A DNA stretch of 64,000 nucleotides from Cunninghamia lanceolata (GCA_027924645.1 BSBN01001017.1:12240501-12304500), one strand, 5' to 3'; counted from the first letter of the stretch, positions 12,364-24,899 are shown. Made by a program: numbers and translations. Notes: generated from the sequence alone by a model not told the origin.

Positions 12364-12846
12364 ATGTTGTAGACACGCTTTCTGTTTCGAGGGGATCCAG
12401 AGGTGAGGTGAAAATTGGTGCGCCTTGGAGTGAAATGGATCTCATGAACACAATTGTAAAAAAAAGGTTGTTTTTCCCCTAACCAAATTATTTGTAAAAA
12501 AAGAAAAATTTGTGTTTAGAAAAAACAAATTTTGAAGGAGATTTTGCATTTCTGGGCCAATTTGGGCAATTTTTTTGTAAAAAAATGAATTTTCTTTTAT
12601 AAAGGGCAAATTTGCCCTTTGCAAAACTATTATTTTTTGGTCCATTTAGTCACATTTTGCTAAATCAAGTGGCCTATTTAGCCTCTGCCAAGACTTTTTG
12701 GTCAATTCTTTTGTTTATGCAAGTAGCTTTTTGGCCTCATGACCTCTGGTAAAGATTTTTCACCACTGGTTTTGGTATTTGGATCTGCTTCAGTCTTTGA
12801 AGGCCATTTTGAACTAATAGTTGTCTCTATTGCTAAAGGTTATAGA
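12364..12846 (+). other. Leader remnant of the truncated element
   Basis: A non-coding stretch between the PBS of the first element and the start of the next LTR. It is rich in A and T homopolymers. No gag similarity was found. Confidence 0.4.
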
Positions 12847-13753
12847 TGTTGGGATAAGGTACCATTAACATTGTAAATCCCAATATTGTATTTTTTCTAT
12901 TTTTTATTTGTAATTTGTAATTACCCATAAGGGAATGAGGTAGTTTCACTGGCAGTGGTAATTCTAGATTTACCAGAGGTAATTATTGAGTGACATTTAC
13001 AGTTGAAAATTGTAAAAATCATGAGTAAATGAGTGTAGGCACCACCTTGGAGGAATCATCTATTTTAGCATGTACGACACACGTCATAAAGTTGGTGAGT
13101 GCATGTAAGAGAATCTATGATCGCTGCAAGTTGTCATAAGATTCTATGACACTATGACATCTTATGACATGTAATTAATAGTTGTAAGATGCTATGTTTA
13201 GCTCTAGGCACCCATATTGGGAAGATGCTTTCTAGGAGAATCTATGACTGTTATGACACATCATAAGATGATCTAAGAGACTATGTTTTGGCTTGGGCAC
13301 CCAACTTTGCATGGCTGATTTTGGACAAGTGTCTTGAGCTTGTAAGAAGTCATTTAATGTTTTCATGTTGGATATTCTCAAGAGAGTGAAAGTGGATGCC
13401 TAGATTGGAGGGAAAACACTTCTATAAGTTCATTGCCTTGTAAGTGTTGTAGTATGACAGATTTTTGTACATAGGTGCTGTCGGATTGAAGGTTGGAGAG
13501 ACAGAGGAAGTTCATGTATTATGTTATTCATATTTTGAAGATAATACAACTTGAACCTCTTTTCTTGGTGGAGTTTTTTACCTGAAAGGGTTTTCTCCAT
13601 GTTATATCTTGTGTCATTCTTCTATGGTGTTTTTGTTTTGTTGTGATTTAATTTTTGAATGCAATCTCTAATCATAATACACTATTTAAGATCCTAAAAC
13701 GTATTGTAATCAGATTTATGTTTAAGTAGTTGTTGTCTTTATTTTGTAGCAAT

Positions 13754-13765
13754 TGGTATCAGAGC
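13754..13765 (+). other. Primer-binding site of the copia element
   Basis: TGGTATCAGAGC, two bases after the inferred LTR end (GTAGCA), matching the initiator tRNA-Met PBS. Confidence 0.85.
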
Positions 13766-13859
13766 TTGGTCAACTTTAAGTCTTGGGTGGTAGTGTGAAG
13801 GTTGTTTTGTTGTAGTGGGAGATTTGGTCGTTTGTGTTTGCAGATCTTGTGTAGATAAT

Positions 13860-16693
13860 ATGGTTGCATCCACTATTGTTTCAACCTCTTGACTAGACAT
13901 TGAGAAGTTCAATGGTATGGGGTGTGAGTTGTGGATGCTGAAAATAGAAGATTTTCTAGAAGAAAGAAACTAGTGGTTGGTTGTTCAGAAAGAGAAGAAG
14001 CCTAATGATGTGAGTCCAGATGAATGGAAAAGGTTGGATAAGAAGGCATGGGGCACTATTCAAATGTGTCTTGTAGATTTTGTCTTGTTGAATGTCTAGA
14101 AGGAAGAGACTGCATATAAACTCTAGAAGTGATTGGGTGAGATTTATCAAGCCAAGAGCATGGTAAACAAGCTTTATTTAAAGTAGAAATTATTTCCTAT
14201 TAAAATGAAAGAGGGTGATTCTATTACAGAGCATTTGAACAAGTTTAATTTACTTTTGAGTCAACTTGATTCCATAGATGCTACAGTTGCAGAGGAAGAT
14301 AAATGTATACTTTTACTTTTTTCTTTACCTGAATCTTGGGAGAATGTTATCCTTGCTAGTATTGCTAACGTTGAAGATTCGAAGTTGTATTGTCTTGTTG
14401 CAACTTTGTTGGCATAGGAGATGAGGAAGAAGATTTTTGAGGTTAATACTAAGGCTCTCAATGTGAGGGGAAGGTCCAAGGAAAGAGGACCGAAAGGATA
14501 TCAGAAAGGGGCTAAAGACATGTCTAAGGAGCGATCTAGGACTCTTGGAAAGAAGAACAGAATTAAGTGTTGGAACTGCGGAAAGAGGGGACATGTGAAA
14601 AAGGAGTGTTGAAACCCAAAGAAATAGTGGGAGACCACTTCTGATAAGTCCTCGAAAGAAAGTGAAGATGTTTTACTTTCTACATGCAATGTTGTTTTTA
14701 ATGATCATTGGTTGGTTGACTCAGGATGCTTGTATCATATGACCCCATATAAAGAATGATTTTCCACATACAAAGAGTATGATGGAGGTAAAATGTACCT
14801 TGGGGACAACTCTACATATTGGATAGTTGGGAAAGGCAAGGTATTGTTGTGTTTCAATGATGGGAGGATTAAAACTATCCCTGGAGTTTTGCATGTTCCC
14901 CGATTAGCTAGAAATCTAATTTTAGTTTTGAAGTTGAATTATTTGGGAATGCATGTAACTTTTGATAAACATGGTTTTAGATTGGTGAGAGGAAACTTGG
15001 TGGTAGCAAAGGGGAAGAGATTGGGAACCTTGTTTAGGCTAGATGCCACTACAATTTGTAATTCCTCCTATGTTTCTGAGTCTTCTAAAAACACTTGTAT
15101 GTTGTGGCACCATAGATTAGGTCACACAAGTAATAATGTTTTATTTAAAACAATTAAGAATAAATATTTGTTGGATGGTTTCTCTTATTCTAATGAGCAC
15201 TTTAATTTCTGTGAGCATTGTGTGTTTGGAAAAAAAATAGAGTATCATTTCATTTTAGAAACATTAGAGAAAAAGATAAGTTAGAGATTATTCATTCAGA
15301 TGTGTTTGGACTTGTGAATAGTGACTCTATCGAAAAATCTCTTTATTTTGTCACCTTCATTGATGATGTATCAAGATTTACATGGATTTTTTTTCAAACA
15401 TAAATCTGAAGTTTTCACTAAGTTTAAAGATTTTAAAGTCTTAGTTGAAAACCAATAGGGATTAAAGATAAAAAATAGCAAGATTTGATAATGGAAGGGA
15501 ATATTTCTCTAAGGAATTTGATGAATTTTGTAAGCATGCAGGTATAATCAAACAAAAGACAACTCCATATACACCACAATAGAATGGTGTTGCAGAAAGG
15601 ATGAACCAGATAATCATGGAAAGAGCTAGAAGTATGTTGAGTGATTCACAATTGGAAAAATGCTTTTGGGTAGAGGTTGTGTGTACCACTTGTTACTTGA
15701 TTAATAGAACTCCTTGTAAGGCTCTTGATCGACACATTATGAAGTCTGGATAGGTAGGAAACCTTCTATTTCACATTTAAGGGGATTTTGGATGTGAGGC
15801 TTTTATTCATGTGCCTAAGAATAAGTGATCTAAGTTGGATCCAAAAGTGCAGAAATGCATCTTCATTGGATATGATGAGAATGTTAAAGGTAATAAGCTT
15901 TGGGATCCTCTAAGCAGAAAAACTATTTTCTCTAGAGATGTTATTTTTAGGGAACTTGGAGCTATTTTTGAACCTGAGTAGCCAAAAGAGAAAGAAAGTT
16001 CAAAGAGAGTGCATTTTGATTTAAAGCAAGAAGATGCACCTCAGGAAGAACACAATGATGGATTGGAGGGTGAAGAAGAAGATTCAAGTAGTTCTGATGA
16101 GGATGAATCTATTGTATTAGAAGAAGTTTGTTTAGATGATCATGTAGAAGAACAACTAGAGTCTCTTACTCCACCCTTGAGAAGATCCACAAGACAATAG
16201 AACCCAGTTGACAGGTATAGCCCACTAGATTTCCATTGTGTATTTTCTTTATTGAGTATTGATGATGAACCTAGATCCTACAGGGAAGCTATTCATGCAG
16301 ATGAAGTGAGCCTTAGTAGTTATCCATATAGGATGAGATGATGGCTTTAGACTCTTGTAACACCTGGGATCTTATCCATTTGCCCAAAGGAATAAAGGCC
16401 AAAGGATGCAAGTGGGTCTTCAAGAAGAAATTTGGAGTAGAGAGTTCATTGGAGAACTATAAGGCTACTCCTGGAGAGAGTGAGTTGATTTCGGTGAAAT
16501 TTTCTCTCCTATTGCTAAATTAACTTCTATTAGATTTCTTCTATCCATTGCTACATCTTTTGATTGGGAAATATAGAAAATGGATGTTAAGACTGTGCCC
16601 TTGAATGTAGATGTTGAGGAATAAATTTATATGCAACAACCTACAGGTTTTGAGGTGAAAGGGAAATAACATTAGGTTTGCAGGTTAAAGAGG
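13860..16693 (+). pseudogene. Copia gag-pol polyprotein, broken and truncated
   Basis: A start at 13860 (MVASTIVSTS) opens one continuous frame to 15284, interrupted only by stops. It encodes a UBN2-type gag (EGDSITEHLNKFNLLLSQL, about 14214), a CCHC zinc knuckle (CWNCGKRGHVKKEC, about 14569), aspartic protease (WLVDSGCLYHMTPYKE, about 14710) and a GAG-pre-integrase domain (LWHHRLGHTSNN, about 15100). The integrase core keeps all three acidic residues: HSDVFG near 15297, RFDNGREYFS near 15485, NGVAERMNQ near 15585. An acidic linker (about 16009-16200) precedes the start of RT (WDLIHLPKGIKAKGCKWVFKK, about 16370). Three frame changes lie beside an A8 run (15230-15237), a T8 run (15387-15394) and an A6 run (15470-15475). 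Another frame change occurs near 15750-15790. Most stops are TAG or TGA in place of Q, W or R codons. It is non-functional. Confidence 0.85.
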
Positions 16694-17021
16694 TTATAAT
16701 AAATTTATGGTTTTGATGGAATTTAAACATGGAAAATGGAAGCCAAGTCTTAACAAATCTCATTAATTCAAACTATTTAAAAATAGTTCTTAAAATGATG
16801 ATGCTACAACATGTTCAATGTTATACCTTGTCATATTGCATTGGCCTAGCCATGCATTAGTTATTAGTAATATGAGTAGGATTGTAGATAATCCCTTGGA
16901 CATCTTCAATGTCAGTTTTTGTGTCTCTAATAACCTTGTTATTCATTAGATACCTTCTGGACTCTTCAAAATTATCTTGTCCAAGGGTTATTATATTGAT
17001 GAAAGGGATGATCTAAAAATA
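16694..17021. repeat. Repeat family R, copy 2, first segment
   Basis: Matches 4843-5221 with an internal deletion of about 57 bp. The left edge is an abrupt junction inside copia RT. The right edge is the target site of the SIRE-like element; AAATA at 17017-17021 is its left TSD. Confidence 0.85.
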
Positions 17022-18505
17022 TGTTGCAAGTATGTGCAGTTGGTGTTGTCATTGATGTCAAAAACCTTGTGTTGTTATTGGTGTCAACTGTGTCAACTAC
17101 ATGAGTAGTTAGTGGTGCAAGAGTATGAGTTGTTTGGTTGAGTTTCTTTGCTGATAATGATTTGGTTGCTGAAGATACTAAGAATATATTTTTGTTGGAT
17201 TGGTTTCCAGGTGCTTTTGAGAAAATTTGATTATTAAAGCAAATAGTGTGTTGAAGTGGCATTCTGGTTGATAGAGTAATGTTCAAGTTTTGCTCCACAT
17301 TTCCTCTATGTTGCAGATCTATCTTTGCAGTTTGAATATGTTCTTTAGAGATGTTAAGAGAAGTTATATTCCAAATTTGGTGTTCTGGTTCATTGTACAA
17401 AAGGAAGTTGTGTTCACTAGTATGAAGATTATATTTCTGAGTATTGCAGAGGTTTCTATGAGAAATGCCTTTGCTCCACATTTCTCCGTAAAGTATTTTT
17501 AGGTCTTATGGTTCTAGAATTGTACTTATAAGGTTTATATCCTTCATTTGTTGAAGTCTTTTGTGGTTTGGTGCTCCAGAAGTTGAATTCTAGAGATACA
17601 GTGTATGACATAGATAATTAAGCATACCAGATAAATAGGATAAGGTTGTGCAATAGGTGAAAGATGTTGCAGAGGAATTTGTTAGATTTTAGGATGTTTT
17701 ATGATGTTCATGGAATACTCTAGATTGTATTGAAGCCTTGCATGTGGTCCGCAAGTTGTCTTTGGCTTTGAGGAAGCATGTACTTAAAATTTTATTATGT
17801 TAACATAGGTTTAGCCAACCTTGGGTGTTTACACTAATTACGGAGGTGCTTCGGTGATTGTGAAAGCATGAATTGGCATGCTTGGATGAATTTAGGTCTG
17901 AGATAAGGTGTGTTGTGGTTTGCCTTCATTCCTTTCAACGCGGGAATGTTTAGGTCCTGACCTAATTTGAATCCTTTGTGTTAAGGTGTAATGTCGACCT
18001 TTGAGAATGTTCTCAAGGATGAAGACTGTATAAATGAATGTCAAGGGATCATGATTGTGTGTGTGCTATGAATGTGATGGGGATAATAGCGTGAGTGAAT
18101 GTGTGATGCGACAAGTGCTTGTGGAAGTGAATTGAATGAATGCAGAGCAGTAGAGTCTAGTATTTCAGAACAATGTAATGAATATTGTCTCAGTACTTTG
18201 AGCTTCATTGGAATTGTACTCCATGCATATGTTAGATGTAATTATAATAATTCAACTCTGGCAGTGAGCCACCTCTTCTATTTCTCTATTTCAAAATAGT
18301 GAGTCCTTGGGCAATGAGCTTTTCTTCTGGGCAGTGAGCCCTCTAGCAGTGAGCTTTTTATAATTCAGTGTTGATACTACTTTATATATTGAGCTAATCC
18401 TCACCATGGTTTTTCCCTTCTTGGGTTTTCCATATAAAAATATTTGTGTTCATGTGTTATGAGTTGTGGTTGTTTGTTTTATGCTTAATTTCCTTCACTG
18501 CAATT
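17022..18505 (+). repeat. 5' LTR of the SIRE-like element, 3' end deleted
   Basis: Aligns with 22337-23843 and then stops. The last 96 bp of the LTR, the PBS and the gag N-terminus are missing, so LTR sequence joins coiled-coil gag sequence directly at about 18505. Confidence 0.85.
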
Positions 18506-19471
18506 GAAAGAACTTGAAGATCTTGAAAGAACTAGAGGAGAAAATAGAGATCTGAAAGAAAATGTCAAGAAATTGAAAGAGTAATTCAAGAAGCTTAGAG
18601 ACAAGCATAAGGAAGTATGTGAACAATTGGAGCAAGCAAATGGAACCATCACTAGTTTGAAGGTGCAAGTTGAAGAAAAGAAAAGAATTGGGGAATGTCT
18701 AAATGCAGTTGTGAAAAAAAATCTAAAGAATGTACAAGGCTTGAAGAAGAAGTTGTGACCCTCAAATAAGATCTGGAGAAGGCAAAGATTCATGAAGAAA
18801 AGTTCAAGATGAGCACTACAAGGCTTGATAAAATGATTGCAATTTAGAAAGGTCCAAATGATAAAGAATGCTTAGGATTTGAAAAGGATAAAAGGTCAAA
18901 ATCAGGTCAGACATCAATTGTTGAAAACAAGAAGAACAATGACAAGTAGGTCTGAAATCAAAGGAATAAAGTTAGAAGACCACCGGTCAGACAACCAAAT
19001 GCTCAAAGGTACCCATCCTTCAATGGTTTTTGTCATTTTTACAATAAGTATGGACACAAAGCAATAGAATGTAGAAGTAGAAGGAATCAAAATGTTCCAT
19101 CTTTCTTTGGTCAATGCTTTACATGCAATAAAGTTGGTCATAGAGCTGCTGAATGCAAAAGTAAAGTGAGTCAAAACTCTATTATGTGTTTTGCATGATC
19201 CAATAAGATGGGACACAGAGAAAATGAGTGTAAAAGCAAAATACCAAGGTATAACAGAAACAATACACAACCATTTTATGGATACTGCCATAAATGTAAT
19301 AAGTTTGGCCACAAAGAAGCTAACTGCATATCAAAGGCAAGAAGAAGTGGAAATGCTCAGCAAGACATGTGCAACTATCCTGAGTGTAGTGAAGCTAGAT
19401 ACCCTCAAAGGTATAAGGAACCAATTGATGTTTCTCCACAAGAGAAGGAAATGAATAAGATCTGGATATAG
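18506..19471 (+). pseudogene. SIRE-type gag: coiled coil plus multiple CCHC zinc knuckles
   Basis: The N-terminal part is missing. Residues encoded at 18510-18850 are Lys/Glu/Leu-rich and coiled-coil-like (LEEEVVTLK, then TTRLDKMI and GPNDKECLGF). This resembles the C-terminal region of SIRE/Maximus gag. One stop and a frame change occur near 18760. It then encodes four zinc-knuckle-like units at about 19031, 19115, 19187 and 19286. Units 2 (CFTCNKVGHRAAEC) and 4 (CHKCNKFGHKEANC) are perfect CX2CX4HX4C. Unit 1 has its second Cys changed to Tyr. Unit 3 has a TGA at its second Cys and one extra residue. The protein would package retrotransposon RNA in a cytoplasmic particle. This copy cannot be translated intact. 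Confidence 0.75.
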
Positions 19472-22324
19472 AAGAATGTAAGAGGTTAAGGATGAGCCTG
19501 TATTGACATCTAGTGTAGATATTCCCTCCAGGAACTTAGATTAGAACTTTGGCTCAGGGTGAGTTTCATTGAAAAATTTTTTCTCCCCTACCAAAGGAAT
19601 GGTGATGATGCCTCAACACGAAGATATGAGATGAAGGTTGACATGCTTTGGTGAAGTCTACGGTAGAAAATCTCATAAGAAAAATTTTACAGAGAACTTG
19701 AAGATGACCTTTGTTAGATGAGGCATTTATGGTGAATTAAGGTAAGGTAAAAGCAGCCATTTTAGAAAATTCATCATCAACTCTTCATTGGGATTAATGT
19801 ACACAACATAGAGATGATCTTAACAAAAGTCTGAAGCATTTGAAGGATCTGAGAAATCTGATCTCACAAGGAGCTGGGTGACAGACATAAGCATGAAATA
19901 AATGAAAAAGGGGTTTTTGGAAATAAGAGGGACTGAGAAGTAGTGGAAGTGAATATTTCTAGTACATCACAAAATGGGATTGATGAAGGTGTTGTAAGAG
20001 GGATAGAGAAGGGTGTTGGAAGAAGTGAAGGTGTCAATGTGCATGAAAAGAGCAGTGTGGAATATTAGCGCATGGAAATAATATCAATGGATTAGTGAAC
20101 AAGGTCTTGTATGATATCCCAAATGACATTCGCTAGATTTACAGATGTTTTTCTGCCTTGGTTGTTGTGGTAAATACAAAGTTTCTTGAAGTTGGCAATC
20201 TATTTTTGCAAAGAATTATCTTGCATCTCATGAAAACATACAAATGCAATGACAAGCACATGTTGATAGTAGCAGCAAAATTCATAGCTCAATTAGTGAA
20301 TTAACAAGTTGCTCATGAGATCGTTGCCTTGGAACTTCTAACCATTTTACTAAGAGAATCCTACAAGTGATAGTGTAGAGGTTGTTGTTGGGTTTGTGAA
20401 TGACTGTGGGTCTTTGTTGTAAGATCTTCTATTGAAAGGTCTCTATGGGATTTCTTTAACAATTTAGAGGCATTCTCCATGAGGGGGTACATTGACAAAC
20501 AAGTACAATTTTAATTGAAGGTCCTTTTGCAATTCACAAAGCTAAGTTTGAGGGTCATCCAGTTGTGCATGTAAAATTAGACCTTGTAGAAAAAGAAGAT
20601 CAGTTAACACATGAAGTTTTCTTAGAAGATGAACTTGATCAAGAATCTGGTTTGGATGTTTCTTAAAATGAAGTAGAAGGGGATACTCATTCAGGCAATT
20701 CAACTTTGATCTTGATGATGAAGAAGAAGAGGAAGGTGAGGAAGCACTAAGAATACAATGTGAGTCAGAGACAAACCTAGTCAATTTAAGGTGCACAATT
20801 TACTTGACAACCATGTCAAGTGTTTATTTGGAGGAAGTTGGTCATAAGATACTAAAGATCAAGCTTGAATTTGGTTAAGAGATAGAGTTATGCATCATGC
20901 TATAGTCAAGAGAAAATATACCTTCATTATTATGGTCTTCTTGGGAAAAGATTCTAGGAGGATGCTACTTCCTCTTCCTGGACATTTATAAAGATTCTCT
21001 TCTAGGAGCTGACAAAGCAATTAGGTATATTGTTGCTTAATGAGAGGTTAAATGATCTAACAATGCAAGAGTCCTTTGATTTTATTTTCCCAAAGGACAA
21101 TCCTAAAAATTTATGGTTTGCTATCAATTTCTTCACTTCCATTGATTTTGGTGGAATCACTGAGAGTGTATGTGAGTATTTGAAGAATATGCTAAGGCTT
21201 ATAATGTAGTAATAGAAGTCTATCCCTAAGTCAGATGAATTGACCTCTAATGATTCTTCTTCTGGTTTATCAGGTTCATCAAATTCTGATACATCAGATT
21301 CAAACTTTGCAAATGAAAGTGATAGTGACAAAAATAGAAGGAAAAGGAAAAGGATTTAAAAATCTCTCCATTTGGTTATTCATGGCTCTAGAAAACACTA
21401 TTTTACCTAGACTGATGATGGCTACCTCTCAGGGGAGTAGGTAGTAGTGACTAATGATAGGGGATCTTGTAAGAGAAAGGTTGCAAATAGATGAGTAATG
21501 ATCAAAGGGGGAGATTGTTGGCCATATGTGTTGTCATAATATGTGTTGATGTCGTATGTTGTCATGAAGGATGTCAAGAGATGAGATGTTATGTTCCTAA
21601 AGAAGAAGGAAAGATCATGGTTTGATGTCATGCCCTGATCAGTGCAGAGCTAAGTTTAAATTCTTGAGAAGATAAGATAGGTAGCTATAAAGAAGATGCA
21701 TGGGTTGATATAAATGAGATTTGGCCTCCAGAAGTTGGTGCTTGTCTCTATTTCAGAATGACAACTCTTTTGAATTCTATCTAGAAGATTGCTCTATATT
21801 TCCATCATATTAATGTTTAGATACTATAGTTTGGAACATAGCTTTATAAAGTGTCACATTATGTATGTTCCAAGTTTCATGAGAATCTGATCACCGAAAG
21901 TGTTGGCTTTGTGAAGGTGATGGAATGCTCTGCATTTCTCTAGCATGAAATATTTCTCTTTTCAGTTCTAAGGTGTTGCTAGTAAATATTCAGAGAGTCT
22001 AATCCAAAGTTTCAAGTCCTGAAGTCCTCTGGAATAAGAGTAAGAGTTGATATAGTTTGGTGTGAATTCCTAAGGAGGAGAATTCAGTGCAGTGAAAGAA
22101 AAGGTGATGTGACCTGGTAAGAGTGAAATAAAAGTTGTTTCACCCTTTGCCATTGATGTTAAAGGGGGAGAGAGAGCAATGTGAAAAAGAAAAGAGTTAG
22201 CAGTCAAGGAGAGAGAGTAAGATGTGTAAAAGAAAGAAATAAAGGGGGAGAGTAAGAAAGAAAAGAAGTTTGGTGCAGAGTTATGCCTTGATGGTTTTTC
22301 ACATTATGTGTTTCCATCAATGAC
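19472..22324 (+). other. 3' internal region of the SIRE-like element, no pol recognised
   Basis: About 2.85 kb with short interrupted frames. I looked for protease (DSGxxxHM), integrase, RT (YVDD) and RNase H motifs and found none. Acidic stretches occur near 20700-20740 and 21255-21340. Whether this is a deleted pol, an env-like ORF remnant or unrelated filler cannot be decided by eye. Confidence 0.5.
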
Positions 22325-22335
22325 AAAGGGGGAGA
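21504..22335 (+). promoter_or_regulatory. Four copies of an 11-bp polypurine tract
   Basis: AAAGGGGGAGA occurs exactly at 21504-21514, 22161-22171, 22241-22251 and 22325-22335. The last sits one base before the 3' LTR (TGTTGCAAG at 22337), so it is the functional PPT position for plus-strand priming. The first is also followed by TTGTTGG, resembling an LTR start. The two middle copies lie in purine-rich sequence. Confidence 0.7.
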
Positions 22336-22336
22336 T

Positions 22337-23939
22337 TGTTGCAAGTATTTGAAGTTAGTGTTGTCATTGATGTCAACAAGCTTGTGTTGCCATTGGTGTC
22401 AGCTATGTCAACTATGTGAGTAGTTAGTGGTGCAAGAGTATGAGTTGTTTGGTTGAGTTGCTTTGCTGATGATGATTTGGTTGCTGAAGATAGTAATAAT
22501 ATGTTCTTGTTGGATTGGTTTCCAAGTGCTTTTGAGAAAATTTGATTATTAAAGGAAAAAGTGTGTTGAAGTGGCATTTTGGTTTATAGAGTAGTGTTCT
22601 GGTTTTGCTTTGCATTGCTTCTAGTTGAAGATGTATCTTTGTGGTTTGAATATGTTTTTCAGAGATGTTAAGAGATGTTATATATTCCAAACTTGGTGTT
22701 CTAGTTCATTGTGCAAAAGGAAGTTGTATTCACCAGTAGAAGATTGTATTTCTGAGTGTTGCAGAGGTGTTTGGGAGAAAATTCTTTGCTCCACATTTCT
22801 TTGCAAAGTATTTTTAGGTCTTACAGTTCTAGAATTATGCTTATAAGGTTTATATATTTCACCTGTTGAAGTTGTTTGTGGTTTGGTTCTCTAGAAGTCA
22901 AATTCTAGAGATACAGTGTATGACAGAGATAGTTAAGCATACTAGATAAATAGGTTAAAGTTGTGCGGCAGGTGAAAGCTGTTGTGGCTCTAGGAATTTG
23001 TTAGATTTTAAGATGTTTCAGGATGTTTGTGGAATACTCTAGATTGTGTTGAATCCTTGCATGTGGTCCGCAAGTCATCTTTAGGTTTGATGTAGTGTGT
23101 ACTTAAAAGTTTATTGTGTTAACATAGATTTGGTTGACCTTGGGTGTTTACACTAATTGTAGAGGTGCTTTGGTGATTGTGAAAGAGTGAAGTGGCATGC
23201 TTGGATGAATTTAGGTATGAGCTAAGGTGTTTTGTGGTCCACCTTCATTCCTTTCCACTGCGGGAATGTTTAGGTCCATACCTAATTTGAATCCTGTGTG
23301 TTAAGGTGTAATGCTAACCTTGGCGAATGTTCTCAAGGATAAAGACTACATATAAATGAGTCTCAATGGATCGTGATTGTGTGTGCACTATGAATGTGAT
23401 GGGGATAACAGTGTGAGTGAATGTGTAATGCAACAAATGCTTGTGGAAGCAAATTGAATGAATGTAGAGTAGTAGAGTCTAGTATTTCAGAATAGTGTAA
23501 TGAATATTGTCTTAGTACTTTGAGCTTCATTGGAACTATAGTCCATGCATATGGTAGATGCAATTATAACAATTCAACTTTGATAGTGAGCCACCTCTTC
23601 TATTTCTTTCTTTCAGGATGGTGAGTCCTTGGGCAATGAGCCTTTCTTCTAGGCAGTGAGCCCTTTGGGAAGCGAGTCCTCTGACAGTGAGATTTGTGTA
23701 ATTCGGTGTTGATACTACTTTATATTGTGAGATAATCCTCACCATAGTTTTTCTCTTCTTGGGTTTTCCATGTTAAAATCCTAGTGTTTATGTGTTATGA
23801 GTTGTGGTTATTTTTTTTATGCTTAATTTCCTTCATTGTAATTATTTATGCTAAATGGATTAAATTTTTGAAGGGTAAATGGTTTAAGAGAATACTGATT
23901 CACTTCCCCTCCCCCTCTCAGTATTCTAGGTGTTCAACA
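22337..23939 (+). repeat. 3' LTR of the SIRE-like element
   Basis: 1,603 bp, TGTTGCAAG...TTCAACA. It includes the 96-bp end missing from the 5' LTR. It is followed by TSD AAATT and then repeat R. Confidence 0.85.
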
Positions 23940-23944
23940 AAATT

Positions 23945-24451
23945 GCATGGGAGATTCTAGATTAGTAATAGGGTGATCATGAGATAGTGAATACTTCCTA
24001 ACCTTTTGCAAAAGGTTTCCTAAAGAGAGATTAACTATTGCAGTCTACCTTGAGTTCCTATCTACTTGGTTTGATGGTACTTTATGTCCTTGTCATTTAA
24101 TCTTCCTTTTGTGTCATAATTCATTCCTCAAGGGGAAATATACAATCTCTTGCATGACTAGATCGAGATAGTGATTCTATCTATTGTTTGACCTTCTTGT
24201 TAGACATTCAATATGGTTTGGATGTCATTTCCACATTATTTTCAATTTGTGTGTGTTTTGGTTGGTATTATGAGATGGGATGATGGTCAAGTTTCTTGGA
24301 CTAGTAAATATAGGTTCATTCTTATTCATTTCTTATCTATTGATAAGAGATGGGGTTACCAGTATTGTACCCTTTCACCATGGTTAGAGGTAACTCTATC
24401 CTCTCATATGGTGAAATCATCATGTGACAATGTTAAGTATTCCACTTGCAT
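23945..24451. repeat. Repeat family R, copy 2, middle segment
   Basis: Collinear with 5222-5747 apart from a ~20-bp deletion between short direct repeats (gggtgatc). It ends in TGCAT (24447-24451), the left TSD of the next element. Confidence 0.85.
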
Positions 24452-24540
24452 TGTAGTGCCCCTCATTTTGCTTTTAGATAGACTGTTAGTTGCTCCTTTA
24501 AATCTAGACATATGTGAGGCCTACCTTTTTCATTTCCATT

Positions 24541-24899
24541 CTAGGTTTAATTCAACGTTTGAATTAATTTTGTTAATTAAATTGCCCCCAATCATGATAA
24601 AAGGAATATTAAATATCAATTAGTACTCTTGGCCCTATTTTGGAAAAGCCATGCATTTTCTCCTATTTGTTTTCACTTTTATCTTTCTTTCTCTTTTTCT
24701 CTCATTTTTCTCATTTTCTCAATTTGTCATTTTCTCATTGCCCAGGTTGAGTTTAAAAAGGCCACATATGAAATGCTTATGATGGCTTTAATTAATTATG
24801 AGAATATAAACACACACATACACACACACATATATATGCTTATTGTATTTATAACACTAGGTTTTCCTTTTATAAATTTAGTGAATTTATTTTTCATTC

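Larger units (their letters stand above)
12847..16693 (+). mobile_element. Ty1/copia retrotransposon, 3'-truncated
   Basis: It has a candidate 5' LTR at 12847-13751 (TGTTGGGATAAGG...TGTAGCA), a PBS at 13754-13765, then gag, protease, integrase and the first part of RT. At 16693 the sequence switches abruptly to repeat R in the middle of RT. The rest of RT, RNase H and the 3' LTR are absent from the window. Domain order (integrase before RT) establishes copia. The LTR start is the least certain boundary because there is no second LTR to align. Confidence 0.75.
17022..23939 (+). mobile_element. SIRE/Maximus-like copia element without pol (non-autonomous)
   Basis: It is bounded by LTRs starting TGTTGCAAG and ending TTCAACA, with 5-bp TSDs AAATA (17017-17021) and AAATT (23940-23944). 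The unfilled site is AAATA at 5217-5221 in R copy 1. The internal region has a SIRE-type gag and polypurine tracts but no protease, integrase, RT or RNase H that I could find. LTR-LTR divergence is about 10% over the 265 bp aligned by eye, older than the other complete elements here. The 5' LTR has lost its last ~96 bp, and the PBS is missing with it. Clade is inferred from the gag and the LTR end (CCCCTCTCAGTATTCT before TTCAACA). Confidence 0.85.

Noticed and set aside
16972..17502. 169-codon minus-strand frame and its overlapping plus frame
   Set aside because: They lie inside the SIRE-like 5' LTR. The same LTR sequence at 22.3-22.7 kb gives a differently broken frame, so this is chance.
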